Under the pieces are notes generated by a model that was not told the DNA's origin, did not search any database, and worked only from the letters and a program-made list of their open reading frames with translations. The position numbers and the translations under genes are program-made. Below are positions 57,070-64,000 of a DNA stretch of 64,000 bases, in pieces. The first letter of the stretch is position 1. The number at the start of each line of letters is the position of its first letter. This DNA comes from Mucilaginibacter phenanthrenivorans (GTDB lineage Bacteria; Bacteroidota; Bacteroidia; Sphingobacteriales; Sphingobacteriaceae): contig NZ_JAHVAP010000003.1 in assembly GCF_024721155.1 (NCBI RefSeq), forward strand, positions 310,001-374,000, read 5' to 3'.

Positions 57070-58473
57070 ATGTTTATGAACTTAAAATATTTCAGGCATG
57101 CTGCTGCCATAGCCGCAGCTGCTATCATCATATTGCCATCGTGCAAGTTAAGGCAGGCCTATGTTCGCCCCGCAGTTAAAACCGATAGCTTATACAGGGG
57201 TATGTATGGCAATGACACCACATCAATTGGTAATGTTTCATGGAAAGAGATGTTTAAAGACCAGGCCCTCCGGTTGTTATTGCAACAGGGGATAGCCAAT
57301 AACTACGATCTGAAGGTGGCCGTTGCACGCATTAAACAAGCTGAAGCCAATTTAAGTCAAACCAAAGCGGCGTTTTTACCAACGGTGAGTGTGAGCCCAC
57401 AGGTTACCCAGCAGAAAATTGCAGCTACACAGGGAGGCGGGGTTGGCTTTACGCCCAATCGTGTTTATGAGTTGTCAGGAAGCGCCAGCTGGGAAATAGA
57501 TCTTTGGGGTAAATTAAAAGGCGCAAACAAAGCGGCGCTGGCTTCATTGCTGCAAAGCTACGCCTATCAAAGATCAGTACAAACGCAGCTGGTAGCGAAT
57601 ATAGCCACCGACTACTATAACCTTCTGGCTTATGATAAACAACTGGCCATAACCAGGCAAACGGTTGAAAAGTATAAAGAGGATGTGGAAACCAATAAAG
57701 CCTTGAAACAAGCCAATAGGGTGACCGAAGCATCGGTAGCACAAAGTGAGGCTAACCGGTATGCCGCAGAAGTTACTATTCCCGATCTTCAAAACAACAT
57801 CAATCAAACAGAAAACGCTATATGTTTATTGCTTGGCAAACAACCCGGCGCCATCCAAAGAGATTCGCTTGATGTTGGGCATATGGATACTGTATTGCAG
57901 GCTGGTGTACCCGCGCAGCTATTGAGTAACAGGCCCGATGTACAGCAGGCCGAATATAATGTACGGTATTATTTTGAGCAGATAAATGTAGCAAGGGCAT
58001 ATTTTTATCCATCCCTTACAATTACAGCACAGGGCGGCTGGCAGTCTTCAACTGTTGAGAGCCTGTTTAAAAGCGCATCTGTATTTGGCAATGTTGCCGC
58101 AGGCTTAACTCAGCCCATATTTAACCAGGGCCTTAATAAGCGCAGGCTGCTGGTAGCCAAAGCACAATACGAAGAATATGTGGCTACATTTCAGCAAACC
58201 GTTTTAACTGCCGGCCAGGAAGTATCAAACGCAATGTACGCCTATCAGGCGGTGGGAGAAAAAACCAATACCCGTAAAATGCAGCTGGATGCCTGGAAAA
58301 GGTCTGTTGATTATAACCGATTATTATTAAAAGGAGGGTATGTAACGTATACCGATGTGCTAACCTCTGAGCAGGGCTATTTATCGGCACAGCTAAGCAG
58401 CGTAAATGACAGGCTACAACAGTTAACAGCAATAGTTTCTCTATATCAAAGCCTGGGAGGCGGATGGAAATAA
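57070..58473 (+). CDS. Outer-membrane efflux factor, OprM/TolC-like lipoprotein
   Basis: The 467-residue protein has an N-terminal signal ending in a lipobox (IIILPSC, cysteine near 26), typical of the NodT/OprM group. The body shows two repeats of the outer-membrane efflux domain with the coiled helices QGIANNYDLKVAVARIKQAEANLSQTKAAFLPTVSVSPQ and ARAYFYPSLTITAQGGWQS. It forms a trimeric channel for the RND pump. A second ATG two codons downstream is also possible. It is followed by an inverted repeat that may end the operon. Confidence 0.94.
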   Translation: MFMNLKYFRHAAAIAAAAIIILPSCKLRQAYVRPAVKTDSLYRGMYGNDTTSIGNVSWKEMFKDQALRLLLQQGIANNYDLKVAVARIKQAEANLSQTKAAFLPTVSVSPQVTQQKIAATQGGGVGFTPNRVYELSGSASWEIDLWGKLKGANKAALASLLQSYAYQRSVQTQLVANIATDYYNLLAYDKQLAITRQTVEKYKEDVETNKALKQANRVTEASVAQSEANRYAAEVTIPDLQNNINQTENAICLLLGKQPGAIQRDSLDVGHMDTVLQAGVPAQLLSNRPDVQQAEYNVRYYFEQINVARAYFYPSLTITAQGGWQSSTVESLFKSASVFGNVAAGLTQPIFNQGLNKRRLLVAKAQYEEYVATFQQTVLTAGQEVSNAMYAYQAVGEKTNTRKMQLDAWKRSVDYNRLLLKGGYVTYTDVLTSEQGYLSAQLSSVNDRLQQLTAIVSLYQSLGGGWK

Positions 58474-58479
58474 GTTTAC

Positions 58480-58514
58480 AGCTCCCGCACGCTATAAAAG
58501 CGCTCCCGGGAGCT
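58480..58514 (+). terminator. Inverted repeat after the RND operon
   Basis: AGCTCCCG and CGGGAGCT form a perfect 8-bp GC-rich stem around a 19-nt loop, 7 bp after the stop codon. A T-run is missing, so termination may need more factors. Confidence 0.6.
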
Positions 58515-58544
58515 GAAACCATAACTCATGATTTATAAACTTAA

Positions 58545-58560
58545 AAGACTATTGACTGAA
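58545..58560. repeat. Heptamer pair identical to one at the glmS/katA junction
   Basis: The 16-mer AAGACTATTGACTGAA is identical to 17132-17147, where it forms part of a five-unit array. Only two units are present here, 10 bp before the acyltransferase gene. Confidence 0.7.
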
Positions 58561-58570
58561 CAACATTTTC

Positions 58571-59659
58571 ATGCAAGAATCGACTCCCGCAATTTTAAAA
58601 ACCAAACAGCACTTTGAAATCCTTGATGGCTTAAGGGGCGTTGCCGCCCTGGGGGTTGTAACTTTTCATTTTATGGAAGTGGCCTATTCCGATTACAGCA
58701 AAAATTTCATCGGCCATGGTTTTTTGGCGGTCGATTTTTTCTTTTGTTTATCGGGCTTTGTGATCGGCTATGCCTATGATGACAGGATTGGCAAAATGGG
58801 TGTAATGGAATTCTTTAAGTCGAGGATCATCAGGCTGCACCCGTTGGTGGTATTGGGTTCGATAATAGGCGTACTGTTGTTTTTGTTCGATCCCTTTGTT
58901 GGTCACCCGGAATTATACAGCGCGGGCAAAATTGTGCTGCTATTTTTGGCCTCCATTTTCCTGGTCCCGTATCCGGCAATGCCCAGCCGTTACTTTAACC
59001 TGTTCGGTTTGAATGCACCGGCGTGGTCGTTGTTTTGGGAGTACATTGCCAATATTGTTTACGCGTTTGTGCTTTGCAAACTTAGCCGCAAATATTTACT
59101 GCTGTTGACCATAATTGCGGCAATCGGTATTTGCTTAGTTGCTTACCGCGCCGGCAACATGATGGGCGGCTGGGACGGGCTAACCTTTTGGCATGGCGGT
59201 GTGCGGGTCTCCTTTTCATTTTTAGCAGGGTTATTAGTTTACCGCTCAAACTGGATCATTAAAAACAGGCTGGGGTTTATCGGTGTCGCTTTATTATTGA
59301 TGCTGGCTTTACTTTCACCATTTTCAAAATGGAACTGGCTTTCGGAACCGTTTATTATTGTCCTATACTTCCCTTTGCTGATTGCTTTAGGTGCAGGGGC
59401 TATATTAACCCCTGCCTTTAAAAAGACCTGTGTGTTGTCAGGCAAGATCTCTTATCCTCTTTACATGACGCATTATGCCTTTATCTGGGTGTTTGCCGCC
59501 TATAACACCAAATACAAACCGGTCGCAGGGCAACTTGCCTTGATAATTATATGCAGCCTGGTTCTTTTAGTTGCCTTTGCCTGGTTGATGATGGTGTTGT
59601 ATGATATCCCGGTTAGGAAATATTTGAGCGAAAAGCGGAAGCAGCGCTTAAAAGCTTAA
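58571..59659 (+). CDS. Acyltransferase 3 family membrane protein (OafA/YrhL-like)
   Basis: The 362-residue protein has about ten transmembrane helices. The family motifs are ILDGLRGVAALGVVTFHF near 17-34, with the conserved His33 in the first helix, FFCLSGFVIGYAYDD near 60 and the arginine-rich KSRIIRLHPLVVLG near 85. Such enzymes transfer acetyl or other acyl groups from acyl-CoA to sugars of lipopolysaccharide, capsule or small molecules on the outer side of the inner membrane. The acceptor is unknown. It follows the RND operon but is separated by an inverted repeat. Confidence 0.93.
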   Translation: MQESTPAILKTKQHFEILDGLRGVAALGVVTFHFMEVAYSDYSKNFIGHGFLAVDFFFCLSGFVIGYAYDDRIGKMGVMEFFKSRIIRLHPLVVLGSIIGVLLFLFDPFVGHPELYSAGKIVLLFLASIFLVPYPAMPSRYFNLFGLNAPAWSLFWEYIANIVYAFVLCKLSRKYLLLLTIIAAIGICLVAYRAGNMMGGWDGLTFWHGGVRVSFSFLAGLLVYRSNWIIKNRLGFIGVALLLMLALLSPFSKWNWLSEPFIIVLYFPLLIALGAGAILTPAFKKTCVLSGKISYPLYMTHYAFIWVFAAYNTKYKPVAGQLALIIICSLVLLVAFAWLMMVLYDIPVRKYLSEKRKQRLKA

Positions 59660-59713
59660 TGTTAGCTGTTGATAAAATATTTTGTAAATTGTTTACCTTA
59701 AGGCCTTAAAAAG

Positions 59714-60184
59714 ATGCTAATGGCAGCCAATTTCCTATCGCGAAACCGTTCCATCATCCTCTATGGCGTGTCGTTAGCTGTTTTACTGTTACTGATGAAA
59801 TGGCTGGAGTGGCATTTTATTGTATTGAGTAATGCATTCGAAATTTATGCAGGGTTAATAGCCGTGATTTTCACCCTCCTGGGCATCTGGCTTGCGCTTA
59901 AGCTTGCCCGCCCAAAGACGGTTATAGTAGAAAGAGAAGTTGTTGTTAATGGCGCCGATTTTATTTTTAATGAAGATGAACGCGTTAAACTTGGCTTAAG
60001 TAAAAGGGAGATGGAAGTTTTGCAACTTATGGCCGACGGGTTAAGCAACGAAGAAATCGCCGCCCGCTTATTTGTGTCGCTCAACACCATCAAAACTCAT
60101 TCCTCAAAAGTGTTTGAAAAGCTGGAGGTTCGCCGGCGAACACATGCCGTGGACAAGGCCAGGAAATTGCAGCTAATCCCCTGA
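59714..60184 (+). CDS. Membrane-anchored LuxR-type transcriptional regulator
   Basis: The 156-residue protein has two hydrophobic segments (residues 14-30 and 41-64) followed by a short linker (TVIVEREVVVNGADFIF) and a LuxR-type helix-turn-helix at about 92-154, with LSKREMEVLQLMADGLSNEEIA and FVSLNTIKTHSSKVFEKL. There is no sensory or receiver domain. As seen, it would be a DNA-binding protein tethered to the inner membrane. The gene lies upstream of a DUF4199 membrane protein. The function is not known; membrane-state sensing is my inference. Confidence 0.88.
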   Translation: MLMAANFLSRNRSIILYGVSLAVLLLLMKWLEWHFIVLSNAFEIYAGLIAVIFTLLGIWLALKLARPKTVIVEREVVVNGADFIFNEDERVKLGLSKREMEVLQLMADGLSNEEIAARLFVSLNTIKTHSSKVFEKLEVRRRTHAVDKARKLQLIP

Positions 60185-60190
60185 ACCAGC

Positions 60191-60243
60191 TCATACTTTA
60201 GTACTAAAATGGTGTGTTTTATCAAAATCACCCTAAAGTATGA
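60191..60243. promoter_or_regulatory. Long inverted repeat and palindrome between luxR-like and DUF4199 genes
   Basis: TCATACTTTAG (60191-60201) and CTAAAGTATGA (60233-60243) are perfectly complementary, with GGTG/CACC pairs inside. The first arm overlaps the perfect 12-bp palindrome TTTAGTACTAAA (60197-60208). It could be an operator for the LuxR-type protein or a terminator between the genes. Confidence 0.55.
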
Positions 60244-60293
60244 CCGAAAATAATTTGTGATAACTCAACTTTGATCCATAAACATTAAAGTAA

Positions 60294-60842
60294 ATGAGCA
60301 TGAAAAGAAATGTACTTGTATTCGGATCGATAGCAGGAGGCCTGGTATCACTTGAGATAATTATTGGTACCGCATTGTGTTATAAGAGCGGGACTTTCGA
60401 GGGTAATATGCTGGTGGGCTATACCACCATGTTGCTGGCTTTTTCGCTGGAATTTGTGGGCGTAAAAAATTACCGCGATAAATATAATGGCGGGATTATC
60501 ACTTTTGGCAAGGCCTTTAAAATTGCCATATTAATTGCGCTGGTTGCCTCAACCATGTACGTGGTGGTATGGGTGATAGAATATTATTTATTCATCCCGG
60601 ATTTTATGGATAAGTACTCCGCGCATGTGATCAGCAAAGCCCGGGCCAGCGGCGCCTCTGCTGCCGATATTGATGCAAAAGTTAAACAAGTTGCCACCAT
60701 GAAGAAAATGTACAGCACCCCTGTAGGGGTGGTTCTGTTAACTTATATGGAAATTTTCCCGATAGGACTAATCGTATCCATTATTACCGCCCTGGTATTA
60801 AAACGGAAGGCGAATAATGATAATGTAGTTGCGGCGAGCTAA
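60294..60842 (+). CDS. DUF4199 family membrane protein
   Basis: The 182-residue protein has four transmembrane segments. The pattern is typical of Bacteroidota DUF4199 proteins: a GTALCYKSGTFEGNMLVGYTTML region near 27, VGVKNYRDKYNGGIITFGKAFKIA near 55, an alanine- and lysine-rich soluble middle around 110-145 and a final YMEIFPIGLIVSIITALVLK. The function is unknown. The neighbouring membrane LuxR-type gene and the inverted repeat in the gap suggest that it is the regulator's target. A perfect 10-bp terminator follows. Confidence 0.85.
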   Translation: MSMKRNVLVFGSIAGGLVSLEIIIGTALCYKSGTFEGNMLVGYTTMLLAFSLEFVGVKNYRDKYNGGIITFGKAFKIAILIALVASTMYVVVWVIEYYLFIPDFMDKYSAHVISKARASGASAADIDAKVKQVATMKKMYSTPVGVVLLTYMEIFPIGLIVSIITALVLKRKANNDNVVAAS

Positions 60843-60850
60843 ATGCAAAT

Positions 60851-60884
60851 GGTAATCCGGATAAACTCAGCTAACCGGATTACC
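60851..60884 (+). terminator. Intrinsic terminator after the DUF4199 gene
   Basis: GGTAATCCGG and CCGGATTACC form a perfect 10-bp stem around a 14-nt loop, followed by TTT, 8 bp after the stop. It may also serve the convergent gene on the other strand. Confidence 0.88.
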
Positions 60885-60996
60885 TTTCCCAATTATGTTT
60901 TATAATGTGCTGTGCAGTTTTGAAAATTGCTGAATCCTTCTCATTGTAAACTTACCAATGGGCAAAAAACGACAGTCTGCCTTAGCTTTTTGATTT

Positions 60997-61446
60997 TTAG
61001 ATAGTTGAAGCTTGGGTAATTTCGTTCTTATTGCCTGTTGCGCGTATAAAAAAGGCGATTAAAGTACAGATCCCTGCCAAAAAGGAAAACGCAGCAGCAA
61101 AGGGGAAGAAGTATATGTATTCAATAACGGCCATCATTATCAAAAAAACGCCTAATAACGGTACAAACCTTGTGAATATGCGGCTCCCGGCTTCAGTTGA
61201 AAGCAGCCATAAGAATATGCTGATGAGTAGCAATACCAATATCATAGTAAAACCATAGCCACTATAAAAGCTTGCCAGCGTAACCTGCCTGCCCATAAAA
61301 ATAAAATGAACGGTTTTCATACCATAGATCACTTTCCCAACGGCAGTATCGGGTGCCTCATCCCAACTGAAAGCACCTAATGTATGCCCGATGGTATGTA
61401 AAAACATTATGATAGCCGCAATGCGGAGTAAGATTTTTGGTTTCAT
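60997..61446 (-). CDS. Hypothetical four-helix membrane protein
   Basis: The 149-residue protein begins MKPKILLRIAAIIMFLHTIGHTLGAFSW and has four predicted transmembrane segments (about 6-22, 60-82, 93-110, 116-134). The HTIGHTLG motif in the first helix is seen in a group of small Bacteroidota membrane proteins that I cannot name further. It lies 11 bp downstream of the SRPBCC gene and so is probably in the ArsR-controlled operon. Confidence 0.7.
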   Translation of the reverse strand: MKPKILLRIAAIIMFLHTIGHTLGAFSWDEAPDTAVGKVIYGMKTVHFIFMGRQVTLASFYSGYGFTMILVLLLISIFLWLLSTEAGSRIFTRFVPLLGVFLIMMAVIEYIYFFPFAAAFSFLAGICTLIAFFIRATGNKNEITQASTI

Positions 61447-61457
61447 TTTTTTAGATT

Positions 61458-61922
61458 TTAAGATTTAGCTGATACGGCCTTATATAGTTCCAGAATTTGC
61501 CCCCAGCCTTCGTCCATACTTTCAAAAGTTTTGCCGCCGCTGCCAAGCCTTTCCATGTTCTTATGCTCAAACTTTACAATTGTTTTTTTAGGGCCTTCGG
61601 GGATAAATTGTATTTCAACTTCTGTGATGAGTGTTGGATCAAACTTGAATTCGCCGTTTATTTGCCAGGCCAACACAACAAGGCCATACGGCTCCCATTG
61701 CAATACGTGCCCGATGTTGGCCTCGCTACCATCCTCGTGCCGGGAATACCAGCGACCGTTTATGCCCGGTTCCAATACCAGTTCAATCATAGGCGATTTA
61801 CCAATATGGTGGGTGCGCGGCCACCAAGCGTCCATTTGTTCGGTAAAAACTTTAAATGAGGTAGCTTGTGAGGCTTCCACGATCAGTTCTTTTTTAATCG
61901 ATTTGATGTTAAGGTTATTCAT
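61458..61922 (-). CDS. SRPBCC (AHSA1/START-like) family protein
   Basis: The 154-residue protein begins MNNLNIKSIKKELIVEASQATSFKVFTEQM. The AHSA1-type SRPBCC fold shows in AWWPRTHHIGKSPM, LEPGINGRWYSRHEDGSEANIGHVLQWEPYGLVVLAW and a C-terminal helix with GWGQILELYKA. Such proteins have a hydrophobic ligand pocket; the ligand is unknown. The start overlaps the end of the ArsR gene by 8 bp. ArsR-SRPBCC pairs are common in Bacteria, with the first repressing the second. Confidence 0.9.
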   Translation of the reverse strand: MNNLNIKSIKKELIVEASQATSFKVFTEQMDAWWPRTHHIGKSPMIELVLEPGINGRWYSRHEDGSEANIGHVLQWEPYGLVVLAWQINGEFKFDPTLITEVEIQFIPEGPKKTIVKFEHKNMERLGSGGKTFESMDEGWGQILELYKAVSAKS

Positions 61923-62229
61923 GATCTTCGGTTTTTTCTGCTGCTGATTTGAATGCGGCCAGCGCCGTATCCCAGAAACTATCCAGGTAGCTGCGCATGG
62001 CTAAAATGCCCTGCTGGTCAATTTGATAAATATTTTTTGTTCCCTGCTGGTGAATGCTGATCAGTTTTGCTTCCCTCAAAACCTTAAGGTGCTGTGATAC
62101 CGCAGGCCGGCTGATGGAGAGCCCTTCAGCAATATGAACTACAGCAAGCGGACTTGTACGAAGTTTTTCAAATATGATCCTCCTTGTCGGATCGCCAAGG
62201 GCATTAAATGCTTTTTCGGAACTACTCAT
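61915..62229 (-). CDS. ArsR family transcriptional repressor
   Basis: The 104-residue protein begins MSSSEKAFNALGDPTRRIIFEKL. The winged helix contains LSISRPAVSQHLKVLREAKLISIHQQGTKNIYQID, the ArsR signature. The usual metal-binding ELCVCDL motif is absent, so it probably does not sense metals; this is the type often encoded with SRPBCC proteins. It is translationally coupled to the SRPBCC gene. Two tandem palindromes lie 18-51 bp before the start. Confidence 0.93.
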   Translation of the reverse strand: MSSSEKAFNALGDPTRRIIFEKLRTSPLAVVHIAEGLSISRPAVSQHLKVLREAKLISIHQQGTKNIYQIDQQGILAMRSYLDSFWDTALAAFKSAAEKTEDHE

Positions 62230-62247
62230 AAATCTGCATATAAAACA

Positions 62248-62280
62248 GTAAGCATAAACTTACCGTAAGTACAAACTTAC
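62248..62280 (-). promoter_or_regulatory. Two tandem ArsR operators
   Basis: GTAAGCATAAACTTAC (62248-62263) and GTAAGTACAAACTTAC (62265-62280) are two near-identical GTAAG-N6-CTTAC palindromes one base apart, 18 bp upstream of the arsR start. Their centres are 17 bp apart. Confidence 0.7.
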
Positions 62281-62372
62281 CATTAGTTTTTTAATATGCA
62301 AGAGTTTTTTTAAGAGTTTCCCTTAATGTTAGCCAATAAATACGATTTTGTTAAATCTGTGGTGGTAGCCGG

Positions 62373-63047
62373 TTAATTCAGCAACTGTTCAAAAAAGCCA
62401 CCTATATTATTTACCCTATCCACAAAGTGAATCTCCAGGATCCAGTGGCGGATATTTCCTTCCTTGCCGGGTTGCAGGATATCGGCATGGTTATCCGGGT
62501 GGATATCCAAACCCAGGTCATCTGGGCCAAGCTGTTCATGCGGGAAATGCCCAACTATATGGCCGCCAATTTCACCGGCATACTCCCAGCCATATTTTTT
62601 GGCAAGCTCATGTAAATAAGTGAAATATTGGGCGCCTGTAAGGCTGCTTTGTTCGGCATGCCAGGCCTTTGCTTCGTGCCAGGCGGCTTCAATGTCCTTT
62701 TGCAACTTTAGTTTTAAAGGGTCGTTGCCGATAACGTACGTTCTTCCGAGGTCAGCCTCCCATCCATCGAAAATGGGGCCAAAATCAAGGATCACCAAGT
62801 CGTCTTTCTGGATCACCAGGTCCGGCGGGTTGCCGCTATAAGGTTGGAGTGTATTAGCACCCGCCCGTATGATTTTTTTATGCCAGAAGTTCTCAATCCC
62901 AAACTCAGTCTTGGCCAGCTCAACCACCTCTTTAATTAATTCACTCTCTGATTTTCCGGGGACGATTAATCCCCGGGTCTCTGCCATGTTGAATAATTCC
63001 TTTGCCTTTTGTTCGGCGAGTTCTAATTTTTGTTTTGCGTTTTTCAT
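62373..63047 (-). CDS. M24 family metallopeptidase-like (pita-bread fold)
   Basis: The 224-residue protein lacks the N-terminal domain of prolidases. The catalytic fold has the metal ligands in order: ILDFGPIFDGWEADLGRT near 112 (two aspartates), GGHIVGHFPHEQ near 165 (histidine), ILEIHFVD near 206 (glutamate) and the last glutamate in GGFFEQLLN at the C-terminus. So the five-ligand site of the M24 fold looks complete. Substrates can be X-Pro peptides or creatine-like compounds. It is divergent from a LysR regulator that may control it. Confidence 0.85.
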   Translation of the reverse strand: MKNAKQKLELAEQKAKELFNMAETRGLIVPGKSESELIKEVVELAKTEFGIENFWHKKIIRAGANTLQPYSGNPPDLVIQKDDLVILDFGPIFDGWEADLGRTYVIGNDPLKLKLQKDIEAAWHEAKAWHAEQSSLTGAQYFTYLHELAKKYGWEYAGEIGGHIVGHFPHEQLGPDDLGLDIHPDNHADILQPGKEGNIRHWILEIHFVDRVNNIGGFFEQLLN

Positions 63048-63152
63048 GATTATGGTTTACAGGTCAGTTAGCCCGGATGCTTCGTTCAATAAAAGCTGTT
63101 GGTAAAGCGTTTACTACAAAGCAAGCGGCTTTAATTGATAAAATAAAATACT

Positions 63153-63187
63153 TAATTTTGATTAATTGATAGTTTATTTTGATTGAT
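63153..63187 (+). promoter_or_regulatory. -7 box and 21-bp-spaced repeat before the LysR gene
   Basis: TAATTTTG at 63153-63160 matches TAnnTTTG. ATTTTGATTAAT at 63155-63166 and ATTTTGATTGAT at 63176-63187 are repeats 21 bp apart, two helical turns. The second copy ends at the start codon. They may be binding sites of the LysR protein. Confidence 0.4.
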
Positions 63188-64000
63188 ATGGATTTGCAGC
63201 AAATTAAAAACTTCCTGATTTTATGCGATACACTCAACTTCAGGAAGGCGGCTGAGCAAATCAATATTGTGCAACCCGCGTTGAGCAGGCAGATCCAATT
63301 GCTGGAAACTGAGATAGGCGCTGTATTGTTTAACCGGAGCAGTCGTTCCGTTAGGTTAACGGAAGCCGGGATATTCTTCCAAAAAGAAGCCGAAAGGATC
63401 ATACAGGATCTAAACAAAACCATTACCAAAGCGGCTCAAATACACAATGGCGAAGCAGGCGAAGTTAGGGTTACGCATGCAAGTTCCGCCATGAATACAG
63501 TTGTGCCATCGTTCCTGGTTAAGGTGAAGCAGAAATGGCCCGATCTGAAAACCATTGCCCAGGAAACATCAAACGCTCAGCAAATTGAAATGCTGCTGGC
63601 GCGAAAAACCGACCTCGGTGTCGCGCCTAATATTATGTTGCCTCCGGAAGTGAACTCTAAAGTTTTATACAGGGAAAACTTTGTATTGATCCTGCCGGGC
63701 GATCATCCCTTATCGCAAAAGGGGTTTGCCGATTTATCTGTGCTGAAGAATGAGACATTCATTTTGCCGCAACTTTCAACCGGCGTCGGTTATGTTGAAG
63801 CCATTCTTCAGATCTGCCAGGACTTCGGCTTTAAGCCCAAAGTGGCACATGAGTCGGCACACTCCATAGGGGTGCTGCGATTGGTTGAAGCCGGTCTTGG
63901 AATTTCCATTGAGCCTATATCATCGGTGCGTGGCGCAAATATGAATATCAAATTAACTGAACTGAAGAACATACCGCACAAGGCATCAATGATCCTGTTC
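63188..64000 (+). CDS. LysR family transcriptional regulator, 3' end outside the window
   Basis: The first 271 codons are visible. The protein begins MDLQQIKNFLILCDTLNFRKAAEQINIVQPALSRQIQLLETE, the LysR helix-turn-helix. The substrate-binding domain begins after AAQIHNGEAGEVRVTHASSAMN near 95, with LLARKTDLGVAPN and LSTGVGYVEAILQIC farther on. The gene runs to the last base of the window, so about 20-30 residues are missing. It is divergent from the M24 peptidase gene, the usual LysR arrangement with a target. The ligand is unknown. Confidence 0.93.
   Translation, partial: MDLQQIKNFLILCDTLNFRKAAEQINIVQPALSRQIQLLETEIGAVLFNRSSRSVRLTEAGIFFQKEAERIIQDLNKTITKAAQIHNGEAGEVRVTHASSAMNTVVPSFLVKVKQKWPDLKTIAQETSNAQQIEMLLARKTDLGVAPNIMLPPEVNSKVLYRENFVLILPGDHPLSQKGFADLSVLKNETFILPQLSTGVGYVEAILQICQDFGFKPKVAHESAHSIGVLRLVEAGLGISIEPISSVRGANMNIKLTELKNIPHKASMILF

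Noticed and set aside
1..64000. Prophage, integrated plasmid or other large mobile island
   Set aside because: No integrase, transposase, phage structural or conjugation genes are present, and gene content is typical of a chromosome.

Overview
The window reads as a chromosomal segment of a Bacteroidota bacterium, most likely family Sphingobacteriaceae (Mucilaginibacter/Pedobacter-like). The reasons are a SusC/SusD pair, several exact Bacteroidota -7 promoter boxes (TAnnTTTG), a DUF4270 lipoprotein, a PadR-HAAS pair, LytTR signalling, a panC / half glycogen synthase / DUF4270 / glmS neighbourhood and a RbfA-LolC/E neighbourhood. I find 59 protein genes, two of them cut by the window edges. I find no rRNA or tRNA genes, transposase, CRISPR array or prophage.

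Layout. 0-7.4 kb: start of a DUF177 gene, an orphan SusD-SusC pair, pdxA and divergent rsmA. 7.4-24 kb: mostly housekeeping genes (FtsX-type permease, EcsC-like protein, 2-hydroxyacid dehydrogenase, panC, half glycogen synthase, DUF4270, glmS, katA divergent from oxyR, an MBL hydrolase, then M23 protein, rbfA, lipoprotein and LolC/E permease on the minus strand). The intergenic gaps of this part hold many short repeat arrays with a strict 7-nt period. 24-33 kb: TlpA-like protein with acyl-CoA dehydrogenase, M13 peptidase, NudK divergent from a DeoR regulator, rlmF, a CPBP membrane protease and a PadR-HAAS pair. 33-41 kb: class V aminotransferase, an exported phosphoesterase / YceI / di-haem cytochrome operon, a LytS/LytTR pair, a shortened HigA-like antitoxin, a glycosyltransferase and a Crp/Fnr regulator. 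41-51.7 kb: methyltransferase, YncE-like propeller, GT-C membrane protein, flavoprotein, a second Crp/Fnr regulator with a membrane protein, GH76 lipoprotein, VOC protein and M1 peptidase. 51.9-58.5 kb: TetR-controlled RND efflux operon. 58.5-64 kb: acyltransferase, a membrane-anchored LuxR protein with DUF4199, ArsR-SRPBCC, M24 peptidase and a divergent LysR.

Working units. OxyR with catalase is a peroxide defence pair and has ATAG/CTAT half-sites between the genes. TetR and the three-gene RND pump share an operator, TAACA-N4-TGTTA. PadR, HAAS and CPBP share a composite operator. Each of the two Crp/Fnr genes is followed by a perfect AATT-centred palindrome in front of the next gene. ArsR has two tandem GTAAG-N6-CTTAC sites.

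The most unusual signal is the family of degenerate heptanucleotide arrays. They keep a 7-nt period while the unit sequence differs from locus to locus. At three convergent gene junctions they form inverted arms, and at two of those junctions they supply the stop codons of the flanking genes. All functional statements come from reading the sequence and from family knowledge; no database search was run.
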